Below are positions 23,066-33,430 of a stretch of 64,000 nucleotides of DNA, in pieces; position 1 is the stretch's first letter, and each line of letters begins with the position of its first letter. Source of the stretch: Phylloscopus collybita. Its lineage: Eukaryota > Chordata > Aves > Passeriformes > Phylloscopidae. The translations under genes and the position numbers were made by a program. The DNA lies in contig JAJNNQ010000018.1 in NCBI GenBank assembly GCA_027886175.1, positions 24,161,001 through 24,225,000 on the forward strand, given 5' to 3'. The notes under the pieces are model-generated. The model saw nothing but the letters and a program-made list of their open reading frames with translations, was not told the origin of the DNA and ran no database searches.

Positions 23066-26000
23066 GTGAGGCGGCCGCCCCCGGGGGTCGGGGGGCTCGG
23101 GGGGCTCAGGGGGGTCGCCGGTCCCCTGAACCCGGGGCCCCTCGGGGGGGGGGGGGGTCGGTTTCGGGCGGGGAGCAGCCGAAGGGGGGTCGGGGGGAGG
23201 TGCCGCCTGACCCGCCCTGAGGTGGTCTGTGCTTCCCCCCCGTCCAGCTGCCGCGGAGAGCCGGTGCCCCCTGGATCACCTCAGTCGCCGCGTCCTTCTC
23301 TTCCTCCGTGGTGAGTGCCCGTCCCGCGGAGCGGAGCCGGTGGGAGGTGGAGGGAGGCGCGGCAGAGCCCCGGGCGGCGCCGCCGCTGCCCGCCGGGCAC
23401 TGCCCTCGGCTCTGCTCTGCTCGGGCCCTTCCCGCCGCCTCGGCTGGAACCCCGCTGGGTCCGGGTGGGTCCGGTGGAACAAGCATCGGCACTGCCCCTA
23501 TGCTCGACGGGAGGGACGGAAAAAAGTTCCCTGTCCGATCTGTCAAACTTGCGAGCTGAGCGGTGGCCGCCCGTCACCTCGCGTTACTCCTGGTGGCTCT
23601 GGACTGGCCCCATGGCATCTGTTTGCGACACACAGAGGATCTGGTTTCCTTCGGACAGTATCGAACAGCTTTAGTTGCTGTACTGCCTTTTTTCCTCCGC
23701 TGTCTATGGCTGCACACTCTCCGAACTCCAAACCAGGATTCCACAAATAGTCTGCTTTATTACTGTCCATTTTTCCACAGCAGGTGTTTTCTCTACATGA
23801 AAGAAGGTGGCGATCTTATGGAAAAAGTGCAATTAATCTTAATCCAGCATTTCCTGGCTTGCTTAAAATAGTTGTTGTTGCATGTGCAATTTTTGAGATA
23901 CCCTTTTTAAGCACTTTGAAAAAAAAAACGGAATTAACTCCATTGCAGTGAAGTCCATGTGGGTCATAAAGCACTGGCACTGCAATAAAGCTCCATTGCA
24001 GATACATGGCACCGAGGCTAATGGAGTGATTGATAGCAATAGGAGTTTGTCATTCTTTAGATCAGCACTAGCCCAGCAGCTTTTCTGACAGTCAGGAAAC
24101 TCGGTCAAGGGACTCAGATTTCCTGTGCTTCCTTCCAGGTTCTAGAGGAGATTGTATATTCATAGGCAGAGTTCTGCCTCTCTTCCACAAGTGTGATTCC
24201 AGCTACATAATCATCTGCAACTTTTTCAATTTAATTCTCTCCTAGTGTTGCTTTCCAAATCATTAGGTCTTGCTTGTTCATTAACAGACTTATTTTACAC
24301 TTCTGATCCTAGCTTTCTCATCTCCAAGCTTTCTCAGTTTGTTCTAACTAATATTGTTGCTCACTTTTTTTTCATTTTCATCCACTTTTCACTGTCATTA
24401 CTTGTCTACCCAATACCATTCTTCCTGAATCTTCCTCTGATCTCTTTCTCTTCATTACACCTTTGATAGTATACAAGTCCTCATCTCTCTTTCATAATTC
24501 CACATCATAATTTCTTCAGTCTTATATATTTGGGTTTATATCCCAATTCTGTTGATCTGTCCCATTTCTGTTATTCATACAGAAGATCCATTTCCTCTTT
24601 CTCTTACCTGTTCTCCCCAAGTCATGGGTTTGTGTCATGATAACTGGTTCTTGCTTTCTCTTAGTTCTCTCCTTACCTCCCAATGTTAACTCCTCTTTTC
24701 TAGTTTCTTAATTTATACACTCACAAATTGTTTTCCTGCATGGTACAGTTTTTTTGCCTATCTAGTGCTAATTACAGCTTTTACCTCTGCTTTCTGTTCT
24801 GTTCAATGTTTGCCTGAACTCCTTATTTAAAACTTTTCTTGGGCCTCTTCTGCATCTGAGTAGGTTCTGTTTTCTGTGCCGGCAGCCAGGACAGTCACTG
24901 TGAACTCCACAGATGCAGGTTCTTTGGTCTTAGTTGCAAGACCAAGTGCAGGGTGGGGAAAGTCCAATTTTCTGCTTGAAGCTATGAACTGGAAAGATGA
25001 ACCTGCTTAGTGGCTTGATGGGAAGGAGGCACATAGGACAGTGGTACAGCCTGCACTGGGTTCACAGAATTCCCATGAAGTGAATTATTAACTGCTTCTT
25101 CTGGACATTTATGAGTTGCAGTTTTTCAGGTTTTGATTAAATAGATTGAAATAATTCTGAACCTAAGCAGAACAATGTAGTTTTTCTATAACTGCTTTTA
25201 GAAAAATTTTGGCCATTTTGGTGTCAAGTGAGAGAAAAATGGGGCAGAGAGCAGTTAGTTGGGTCTTGCTGTGAAGGCTGGATCTAGACTCTCTAGTGGT
25301 TCACATAGCAGTAAATGGTGAAGGCTGGCATGTAATATGGCACACTGGTATTTAGGCATGTTGAGATAAAAATAACTCACTGTGTTTTGACCTCCACAGC
25401 CGACAACCAAACTCTTCATTGATGGGAAGTTTATTGAGTCCAAAACTACTGAATGGATTGATATCCACAACCCGGTAAGTGAAATAGTCTCAGCTTATAT
25501 AAACAGTGATCACTGTGCAACGAAGGTCTGTGCCTCTCTTCAGAGATGTGGCAGAAGAAAAACATATATTTCTTGAGAAAGGTTTAGACTTGGAGCTTAA
25601 GGTATCTCCTTTACCTCCCTCACACAATAAGCCCCTGATCTCCAGAAAGGAAGCTTAAACTCTGGTTATATTTTTTTTTTTCTCATAGAAGGGCTCTGTG
25701 ATGAGTATGTCAGATTTCTGAAGGGTGTCTTTCACTCATGTATATTCTTGTATATGAAATCAGCTGGGCGTGATTTGATACCAGCTAAATGTGAAGTCCT
25801 GATAGAGACTGACATTACTCTCAGAGTAAAAAGGTGAAAAATCCTGATAGCTGAAGCTCCTCTACTTTCAGAGAGCTTCTATCTGTGACTCACAATAATC
25901 ACAGAGAAGTTAAAAGCTGGATGCTATGCAGTGCAAAATAGATAAGTAGCACTTGTACTGTCTGCATACTCTGCCAAAGACAAATGAAGTTGCACTCAGA

Positions 26001-29000
26001 ATTGTGAGCCTCTTGACCTTCATAGTAAGCATTTAAACAGCACTTTGCAAATCTTCTCTGTAAAGCTCTATTTTCATTTGCTTTGTGGAAATGATCAGAG
26101 CAGCAAGCCATGTTCAAATGAAGCTCATTTGGTCTCTATGCAGCAAGCAGTGTTCTTGTTTAATTTTCTTCCTCTTGTTTTGAGTAGTTTCTCTCTTAAT
26201 GGTATTTCTGAAATTTTTGTCACGTCAAAGCAGATTTAGTTTTTAAGAGAACTTTAGAAGGAGGTTAAACTGACAACAAGCTTGAAGTTAAAATACTGTA
26301 GAACTAAGGTTGCTTGTAAGTATAGTATTTTGGCCTAGGGGTATAGGTAAGCTAACATCAGTGGCAATTGCACAGTCATGTACTGCTTTTCCCAAAGGAG
26401 CATGGCCTCATTTAATGTGCAAGAGGGACAGCCAGATGAACCAAGATGGAGAAAGACCACAGCCCACAGAAACTTTTGCCTTATACTCTCTAGAAGTTTC
26501 AAGATAGACGAGTCACTTCTACTTCAGCTTGGAAATCAGCACTGCATTTGCAGTCTTCTGAGTGCCTAATTTGAGATATTTGGAGTGCAGGTTTTCAGAG
26601 CTACTCCAGTTGTAGCCCAGGCCTTTTGTGTGCAGTCAGGGAAGGCGTCTCTTTTGTGTTCTGCCCTCAGAAGTACAACTCCTTGTAGAACACAAATATT
26701 AGGTGTGTGCTGTGGGAGGGCTCTTGGTTGGTTGGTGGGGACAGATGGGAAGAATTGAGTTTTGATGCAATTTGTTTTCTCTATCAGGCCACAAATGAGG
26801 TGGTTGGCCGTGTACCGAAAGCCACGGCCAGTGAGATGGAGGCAGCTGTGGCTTCTTGCAAAAAGGCTTTTTGGAACTGGTCAGAAACATCTGTTTTGAG
26901 TCGCCAGCAAATCTTTCTGCGTTATCAGCAGCTCATCAAAGACAATCTGGTGAGACATCATGAGTGTGTCTGATGGCTATGGCTGAATGCATTGCAGCTG
27001 ATTTTAGGAACTAAATTGAGAGACTCGGGGTTTACAGAGTTCTTAATGAGGTGTTGCCATGATCGAGGAGCCAACTGAGACACTGTCGGGGTGCAGCAAA
27101 ACGCTTCCCATCAAATGGTAACACTGCAGCACTTCTTATGGAATATTATTCTGAATTTGTCCCTTTACCAAGAGACTGCAGAAGGAACTTTGAGCCTTGA
27201 TGGAACATGTGCCAGTTGATGAAGACAAGTACATTACTATGTTTTTGAGTTTCCCTAATTGCTTTTTTGGTGTATATGTGGTGTCATACCTGAAAGCATT
27301 AGAGTACAAGTCATCCTAGGATGATTTTTTCTAAAGTGTCACTTATGTCGGTTATTGGCTTCTTGTCTACAAGGAGAAAATCAGTCACTATAGGCTTTTC
27401 TGGTTCCATTCAGTCTATGCACTGTGATGTTCAACTCTGTTAATTCTGTCTTATCCTTGCACTCTATTTCATGGATGAGTACATTTCTAACACTCATAAA
27501 CTTTGTGTTTTCCATTTTCAGAAAGAAATTTCCAAACTCATCACCTTTGAGCAAGGGAAGACCCTGGCTGATGCTGAGGGAGATGTGTTCCGAGGCCTCC
27601 GTAAGCTGCTGGCTCCTGTTAAAAAAGGGGATTTGACAACCCACAGGAAGGGATAAGGTCTCCTGAGCAACTGATGGCTCTGCACACGTTGATCCCTTTA
27701 TAGCCCCCTACTCAGAGAAAAGTGTAAATTTTAACTCTAAGCTGAAGAGTTTTCTTAGAGTATCTTTAAATCACTTCCAAGTTGTTAGAACTTTTTCTAG
27801 GAGTGACCGCAAATTACTGAAAAGGAACAAGGACTTCTTGCCTGTGCTCAGATAACTAAGGTTGAGTCCCAGGTGGTACAACAATACTATACCTGTGCAT
27901 TTTGTACTGGGGCTGTAGTGTCTGTGCCCATACCACCATGATGTGTAGTGTGGTCAAGAGAGAATCCATTCATCATTTGTTCACAGTGCTTGGCAGAGGG
28001 ATTTTCTGGAGCACAGTAAGTTTTAAGTTGTGGGAGAAGAGGCTGGAAGAAAGAGGTGGGTCAAGGCAGTAGTAAAAAGGGAGTTTGGGGACTAATTGTT
28101 AACAGATCATCCAGCAGCCTGTTGCCCTTTCTGCTGCAGAGGTGGTTGAGCATGCTTGCAGTGTGACATCCCTCATCCTTGGAGAGACCATGCCCTCCAT
28201 CACTAAAGACATGGACACTTACACCTACCGCCTGCCTCTGGGCGTGTGTGCTGGAATTGCACCATTCAACTTCCCAGCCATGATTCCTCTTTGGATGTTC
28301 CCCATGGCTATGGTTTGTGGAAACACCTTCTTGATGAAGCCATCTGAGCGTGTACCAGGAGCACTAATGTTCCTTGCCAAGCTGTTTCAGGATGCTGGTG
28401 CCCCCGATGGGACCCTGAATATTATCCATGGACAGCATGAAGGTAATAACCACCCTTCCTGGGAGATGATGAGTGTATGTGTAGTGGTGTGTGCTCAGGG
28501 GGAGGTCCCAGTTGGAGAGTCTGAGACTGCTGCTGTTAGATAGGTTTGGACAGACGCTTCAGCTCTACTGAAGCTGAAAGGTGAGTTGGAGATTCTCTGT
28601 CACCTTGCACCAGATCTTTCAGGAGATACGGTGAACAAAATTTTGGGGATTGGGGTCAGAGTTCCCAAGGTATGTAAGTGCTCAAATTCTATTTAGCAAC
28701 CTAAACTGCAACTGAAATAAGTAGATAAATCATCTTGGTTTCGCAAGGAAGCCTAAACAAGAATTAAATGCCTCACTGACTATACAAGTGGATGCTAGTA
28801 TCCTGGCTCCTAACATGCTATTTTTTGCAGCACACAAGTAGCTTCAGGACACGATGATACAGAGAACAGTAACTTCACTTTGGCATTGCTCAGACACCTT
28901 GGGAGGTGCCCAAAGCATGAAAAGATGTAGGAGAGCCAGGAGACATGAAGACAGGACAGGACTATGTATGCTAAGAAGTGAGTGAAAAGTTGCACAGACA

Positions 29001-31999
29001 GGCTTTCAGGGAACTCAGACATAGGAAACACAGAGGCCAGAATTTTGATAAGAAGGTTAGATTTATAGATTTATTTATTTTTGATACATAGATTTAGTGC
29101 TGTGGGGATGGGAATGGAGGGAAGCATTTGTGCACCACAGTTACAATGTATTATTTCCTATTTGAAGCTGTGAATTTCATTTGTGACCATCCGGATATCA
29201 GAGCAATCAGCTTTGTGGGATCTAATCAGGCTGGAGAGTACATCTATGAGAGAGGATCCCGGAATGGCAAGAGAGTCCAGGCCAACATGGTAATGTCTCT
29301 GAATGGAGCACACTTTAGCACACAGAGTACCTCTGTCACCTGTGAGTGTTAAGAGAACACACCACTCAGCAGCAGAAGATGACTTTGCTGCTGATAGCTA
29401 AGTGATAAGGCTGCTCTCTTGCCAGCCTGTTGGTAGCAGAATCATAGTTACTATAAGAAGTCATTGCCAGAGGGCTAGAGAAGAAGCAGTCTGGGGTGGT
29501 TAATAATGGGAGACTGTATGTGTTGTTTTTCAGGGAGCCAAGAACCATGGTGTGGTGATGCCTGATGCCAATAAAGAGAACACCTTGAACCAGCTGGTTG
29601 GAGCTGCTTTTGGAGCAGCTGGCCAACGCTGCATGGCCCTGTCTACAGCAATTCTAGTAGGAGAAGCTCAGAAATGGCTGCCAGAGCTTGTGGACAGAGC
29701 CAAAAACCTACGAGTAAATGCAGGTACAGACTGAGATAATTTTTACAAGACACTTCATTTCTGTGTAACCATAGCTTTTTAGGTCAGCTTATCTGCCATA
29801 CCGTGTTGTGACCCTTGGCACCACAGATTTCATGTGTAGGGGTAGGAGCTAGCAGGATTGTCTGGATTGGGAAACCCAGCCCTAGACTTGGAGGTAGGAG
29901 TATGTTTCCAGCTTGCTGGTGGGACTGTGATGCAATGTTTACAGGATCAGTCTTGTTTTAACTGGAGATTTGAGGTTAAATCCTATGTTTAACTCATATC
30001 TGCCATTTATATAGCAACCTCATTTCAAGATCCTTCTAATTTGTAGTAAGCATACAATAAAAAAAGAAAAATGGAAACAAGTACTTTAGAAAAGCTAGAC
30101 TGTTACTAATTCTAGGGGAATTATATTTCGTTTATAGTCAATAAAGTGCTGCAAAGTTGATAAGTTGCCTTCCTGAGAAGAATCTTTTGTTGAATTTTGG
30201 CTTCCTGGTGATCCCTTGTTGATGATGAGAGCTGCAGGCTATTGTTCCTGTTCATCAATGTCTCAAATCTTTGTTCTGTGTCTCAGAAACATCGGGATTT
30301 TCAGATTTTTCCTGCCAGCATAGTTATCTCCCAGATGCCTATGAAAAGAAAGTTGTCAGAGTTAAACACTTGGTGTCTCTGCCTTTTCACAGGAGACCAG
30401 CCTGGAGCAGATCTTGGGCCTCTAATCAGTCCCCAAGCTAAGGAACGGGTTTGCAGTCTGATTGAGAAAGGAGTAAAAGAAGGTGCCAGCCTTCTCCTGG
30501 ATGGGCGTAATGTCAAAGTGAAGGGTTATGAAAATGGCAATTTCGTTGGACCAACGATCCTTGCCAAAGTTAAGGTAAGATGACCAAAACCAGTGCTTGT
30601 AAGAGTATATTGCAGGGTCAGCTGAAAAATGGGTTAGCCAAATCAGTCAGTAATCAATGATACCAGGTAAAGAGGCCATAAATGGCGCAGCCATCCCTTG
30701 CACAGTGTCAGTGAAGTACCCATTGTAATGCAGGCAGTAAAAGCAGAAAGCACTCTGGAGATGAAAAGTGGTGCCTTCTTTAATGTACTAGATAGAGGAC
30801 AGGGCATGGGAAATGGTGAAGAGGTAAGAAGGACTGAAGGATGGCCTGTGGCAATACAGTATGATCAGTAATCCTAGGAATGTCATGAGTACTAACAGCA
30901 TATGTGTTTCTTATATCCTATTTACTACAATATTTTTATGAAATCTTTTATACAAGCTGCTTTTTCTGCTGTTTGTATTGGCAGCCAAACATGACTTGCT
31001 ATAAGGAAGAAATCTTTGGGCCTGTCCTAGTGGTGCTGGAAGCAGACACCTTGGATGATGCCATTGAGATGGTGAACAATAACCCCTATGGGAATGGAAC
31101 TGCAATCTTCACCACCAACGGAGCCACAGCTCGGAAGTATTCTCACCTAGTGGATGTAGGTCAGGTATGTTCCAGCTAGGATTGTTGCTTTTAGCCCTCA
31201 CCATTTACAGCAGTAACTATTCAGCTGTAATCACTGCGCTCTCAGCCAGCAATACTCAGCCTCAGATATAAGGAAACAAAATGCAGAAGCTTTTGGAAAG
31301 TGCTCTGCAGTCTGCTACTTCTTGTGACTAATATGGCAGCTTTCCTTTGGTGTAGGTGGGTGTCAACGTTCCAATCCCAGTACCTCTGCCCATGTTTTCT
31401 TTCACTGGCTCTCGTGCTTCTTTCAGAGGAGACACCAATTTCTATGGCAAACAGGTAACTTTCTGATTCAGAGTATTCTGTTGGGTTGAATTGTGATAAA
31501 TCGTGTTGTAAATGGCAATGGGGAGATGGTCATCAGACCTTACTAGTGAGGAGACTTTGAAGCCATTTCAACCAGGAAACTGAAAACCAGCCAGCGATCA
31601 CAGCACCACAATGCATGTCACAATCATAGACAGCCTGTTCCTCTTTCTTTTTCCCTTAAGTAAAAAAATGCAAGTCTTTTTAGGAGATTTGAGAAGGGAG
31701 CAATAACTAGCAAGCTTTCTCACAGAATCAGAATCTTTGTGAACTGGTAAAAAGGACAGGCTGACAAGAATTGTTTCCACAGAAAAAAAAAATCAATCCT
31801 GTTTAGGTAAAGCAAAAACTGTTTTGATATACCTCTAGTGTAGACCTGAGGAATTCGTAAGGCCAAATACCTAATCTGTGGATCTCTCCTCCAGGGGGTG
31901 CAGTTCTATACACAGCTGAAAACTATCATTTCTCAATGGAAAGAGGAAGATGCCACCATTGCCAAGCCTGCTGTGGTTATGCCAACTATGGGAAATTAA
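23009..31999 (+). CDS. ALDH6A1: ALDH6A1, methylmalonate-semialdehyde dehydrogenase, complete
   Basis: This mitochondrial enzyme oxidatively decarboxylates methylmalonate and malonate semialdehydes to propionyl-CoA and acetyl-CoA, with NAD+ and CoA, in valine and thymine catabolism. Twelve exons join in frame to 538 residues (human 535): 23,009-23,065; 23,248-23,310; 25,400-25,474; 26,788-26,949; 27,522-27,600; 28,140-28,442; 29,168-29,289; 29,534-29,723; 30,393-30,574; 30,985-31,164; 31,356-31,454; 31,895-31,999. Residues 1 to about 35 are Arg-rich without acids, a matrix presequence. Catalytic features are PFNFP (Asn189), MKPSE (Lys212), SFVGS (261-265), nucleophile Cys320 in GQRCMAL and EEIFGPV (about 419-425). 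The Glu general base of most ALDHs is replaced by Asn286 in NMGAKNH, as is normal in this family. All introns are GT-AG; intron 1 is G-rich, the rest hold nothing recognised. Confidence 0.98.
23083..23157 (+). other. G-quadruplex motif in ALDH6A1 intron 1
   Basis: Four runs of five or six G separated by 2-4 bases span 23,083-23,114, followed by a run of 14 G at 23,144-23,157. The G-rich strand is the coding strand, so the motif is also present in the nascent RNA, 18 bases after the exon 1 donor. Confidence 0.8.
23248..23310 (+). CDS. ALDH6A1: ALDH6A1 coding exon 2
   Basis: Acceptor CGTCCAG, donor GTGAGT, 21 codons. Completes the presequence; ends SFSSSV exactly like the human protein. Confidence 0.95.
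25400..25474 (+). CDS. ALDH6A1: ALDH6A1 coding exon 3
   Basis: Acceptor CTCCACAG, donor GTAAGT, 25 codons. Encodes the start of the mature enzyme, [13 protein letters not shown] and WIDIHNP. Confidence 0.97.
26788..26949 (+). CDS. ALDH6A1: ALDH6A1 coding exon 4
   Basis: Acceptor CTATCAG, donor GTGAGA, 54 codons. Encodes [10 protein letters not shown] through [10 protein letters not shown]. Confidence 0.98.
27522..27600 (+). CDS. ALDH6A1: ALDH6A1 coding exon 5
   Basis: Acceptor ATTTTCAG, donor GTAAGC. Encodes [20 protein letters not shown] and DVFRGL, then one base of Gln. Confidence 0.98.
28140..28442 (+). CDS. ALDH6A1: ALDH6A1 coding exon 6
   Basis: The largest coding exon (303 bp); acceptor CTGCTGCAG, donor GTAATA. 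Carries the NAD-binding and oxyanion residues: [12 protein letters not shown] and MKPSERVPG. Confidence 0.98.
29168..29289 (+). CDS. ALDH6A1: ALDH6A1 coding exon 7
   Basis: Acceptor TATTTGAAG, donor GTAATG. Encodes [19 protein letters not shown] through GKRVQANM; contains the Rossmann-type SFVGS turn. Confidence 0.98.
29534..29723 (+). CDS. ALDH6A1: ALDH6A1 coding exon 8 (catalytic cysteine)
   Basis: Acceptor TTTTTCAG, donor GTACAG. Encodes [20 protein letters not shown] and the active-site block [16 protein letters not shown] with the nucleophilic Cys320. Confidence 0.98.
30393..30574 (+). CDS. ALDH6A1: ALDH6A1 coding exon 9
   Basis: Acceptor TTTCACAG, donor GTAAGA. Encodes [20 protein letters not shown] through GPTILAKVK. 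Confidence 0.98.
30985..31164 (+). CDS. ALDH6A1: ALDH6A1 coding exon 10
   Basis: Acceptor ATTGGCAG, donor GTATGT, 60 codons. Contains [15 protein letters not shown], the cofactor-contacting Glu-Ile-Phe motif of aldehyde dehydrogenases. Confidence 0.98.
31356..31454 (+). CDS. ALDH6A1: ALDH6A1 coding exon 11
   Basis: Acceptor TGGTGTAG, donor GTAACT, 33 codons. Encodes [20 protein letters not shown] and [10 protein letters not shown]. Confidence 0.98.
31895..31999 (+). CDS. ALDH6A1: ALDH6A1 coding exon 12 with stop
   Basis: Acceptor CCTCCAG. Encodes [20 protein letters not shown] and the C-terminal [10 protein letters not shown], followed by TAA. Confidence 0.98.
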   Translation, partial: GVQFYTQLKTIISQWKEEDATIAKPAVVMPTMGN

Positions 32000-33430
32000 A
32001 CCAGCTTTGTAGATGCTGTTCTTGGTGCCCTACTATGCTGCACTTTCCAGCTTTGTCCTAACTATCACCTTTTACCTGGGAATGAATAGAAAGCTCCTTT
32101 GTCTCAAGAATCTGTTATTGTGCAGATTGGGTGGGCTCATGTGACTCATGGTCTGGATTTTCTGTTGCTGTCAGTGTTTATTTTGGTTAGCAGAACTATT
32201 TTTTTCCCTACAACCTATCAAAAACTAAAAAACCTTACCTTAACTGAAGGGGCAGCCACCTAGATTGGTCTTAATTTGTGTTTCTTTCTGGACCCCATGA
32301 ACTTGAACATTACTCTGGTTTTTACTTCAGTATCTTTAGCCTTAGTGACTCACTCCTGGCTACATCTTGTAGCAGGTTTATTTACCTCTTTATCTTGCAT
32401 ATTAAGATTCCGAGTTCACCTTTCTCAAAAGATGGGTACTCATTTTGGGTGACATTACTGGGACATCTTGGGTGTCCCATAGAAGTGACTTTACATATGA
32501 TGAAGACACAAGTTGTCAGTCTTTCACCTGTCGAGCAGTTTCCAAAACACTGGGAAATAGCTTTGTACAGATTTTTCAGGAAAGCATATTTGGTTGCTTG
32601 TCTGAGGATGAAAGAAATTTTTGTATGGTACAGTGACCTTCACTGTGCCTCTGACAGCTTGAAAACTTCTGTTCCTGTTCTGTCTTGGGCTTGAATGCTC
32701 AAGCTTGCCAGCAATTCCATTATACCTGAAAGCTGTTTGGTGCCGTTTCACTGTGCTAACGGATACAAGCCTACAGGTCCTGTAACATAATGAAACTGTG
32801 GAAGCAGAAACATAACCATGTCATGTGTCTTTGTGTCACAGCATCATGTGCCTCTGAATAAAATGGAGCATAAGTAGAGAGGTCAGTAGGAAGAAAGAAC
32901 ACATTTTTTAATCACAAAGCAGCCAGGCTTTGTTTGTTGGTTTCCTGTCCTGATTGTAGCTGTATTTCTTGTGTTGGTTGATTTCCAACCTCCTCCTCAC
33001 ATTTGCTCAAACACAGTCATGTACTCTTGAGACTGCAAGTTCCTGTTGATAGAGAAGAGTAAGGCTTGGTATATACACTCTGGTTTTAAGAATCTGTGCA
33101 TTTGGAGCTGGAGAACCTATATTTTTATATCTGGTTCCTGAAAGATGATGCAGACATGAAGGATCTGCAGGGATCTCACTCAAACGCCCATGGAAAATAA
33201 TACTCTTCTAATGATTGTAACCATTACTTGTTCTAATTAAACAATCTGAATGTGAACACTTTGTATCCTGCCCTCTGGTAAAGATGCCTTTTAACTGACA
33301 GCTGTATATTAGTGCAATTGCTGTGCATTCACTAATGTTTGTATCTTGTTTTTTTTCCTCTGCTATACACTAGAGGGAAATTCTCACTTGCAATTTGATT
33401 ACAAATTAAAAACATGCTAGTATACTTCTG
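32000..33430 (+). other. ALDH6A1 3' UTR and downstream flank
   Basis: After the TAA the sequence becomes T-rich and non-coding. The one canonical AATAAA is at 32,857-32,862, the most likely polyadenylation signal, giving a 3' UTR near 0.9 kb. An ATTAAA lies further down at about 33,405. An open frame of 138 codons at 32,278-32,694 has no family resemblance and lies within the expected UTR. Confidence 0.65.
32857..32862 (+). terminator. ALDH6A1 polyadenylation signal AATAAA
   Basis: Canonical hexamer about 860 bp after the stop codon, on the gene's strand; the best candidate in this flank. Confidence 0.6.

Larger units (their letters stand above)
22300..23620. promoter_or_regulatory. CpG island, LIN52/ALDH6A1 head-to-head promoter
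   Basis: A dense run of CG dinucleotides and G/C tracts covers the first exons of both genes. Between the two start codons (22,703 minus, 23,009 plus) lie a canonical E-box CACGTG at 22,715-22,720, CCAAT at 22,857-22,861 and an inverted CCAAT (ATTGG) at 22,924-22,928. Several GGGGCGGGG Sp1-type boxes lie near 22,810 and 22,946. No TATA box is visible. Long open frames across the island on both strands are a side effect of high GC and are not genes. Confidence 0.9.

Noticed and set aside
22298..23750. Open frames of 100-261 codons around the first CpG island
   Set aside because: Same composition effect; they run through the real LIN52 and ALDH6A1 exons and introns without regard to splice sites.
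32278..32694. 138-codon plus-strand open frame after ALDH6A1
   Set aside because: It lies between the stop codon and the poly(A) signal, with no recognisable domain.
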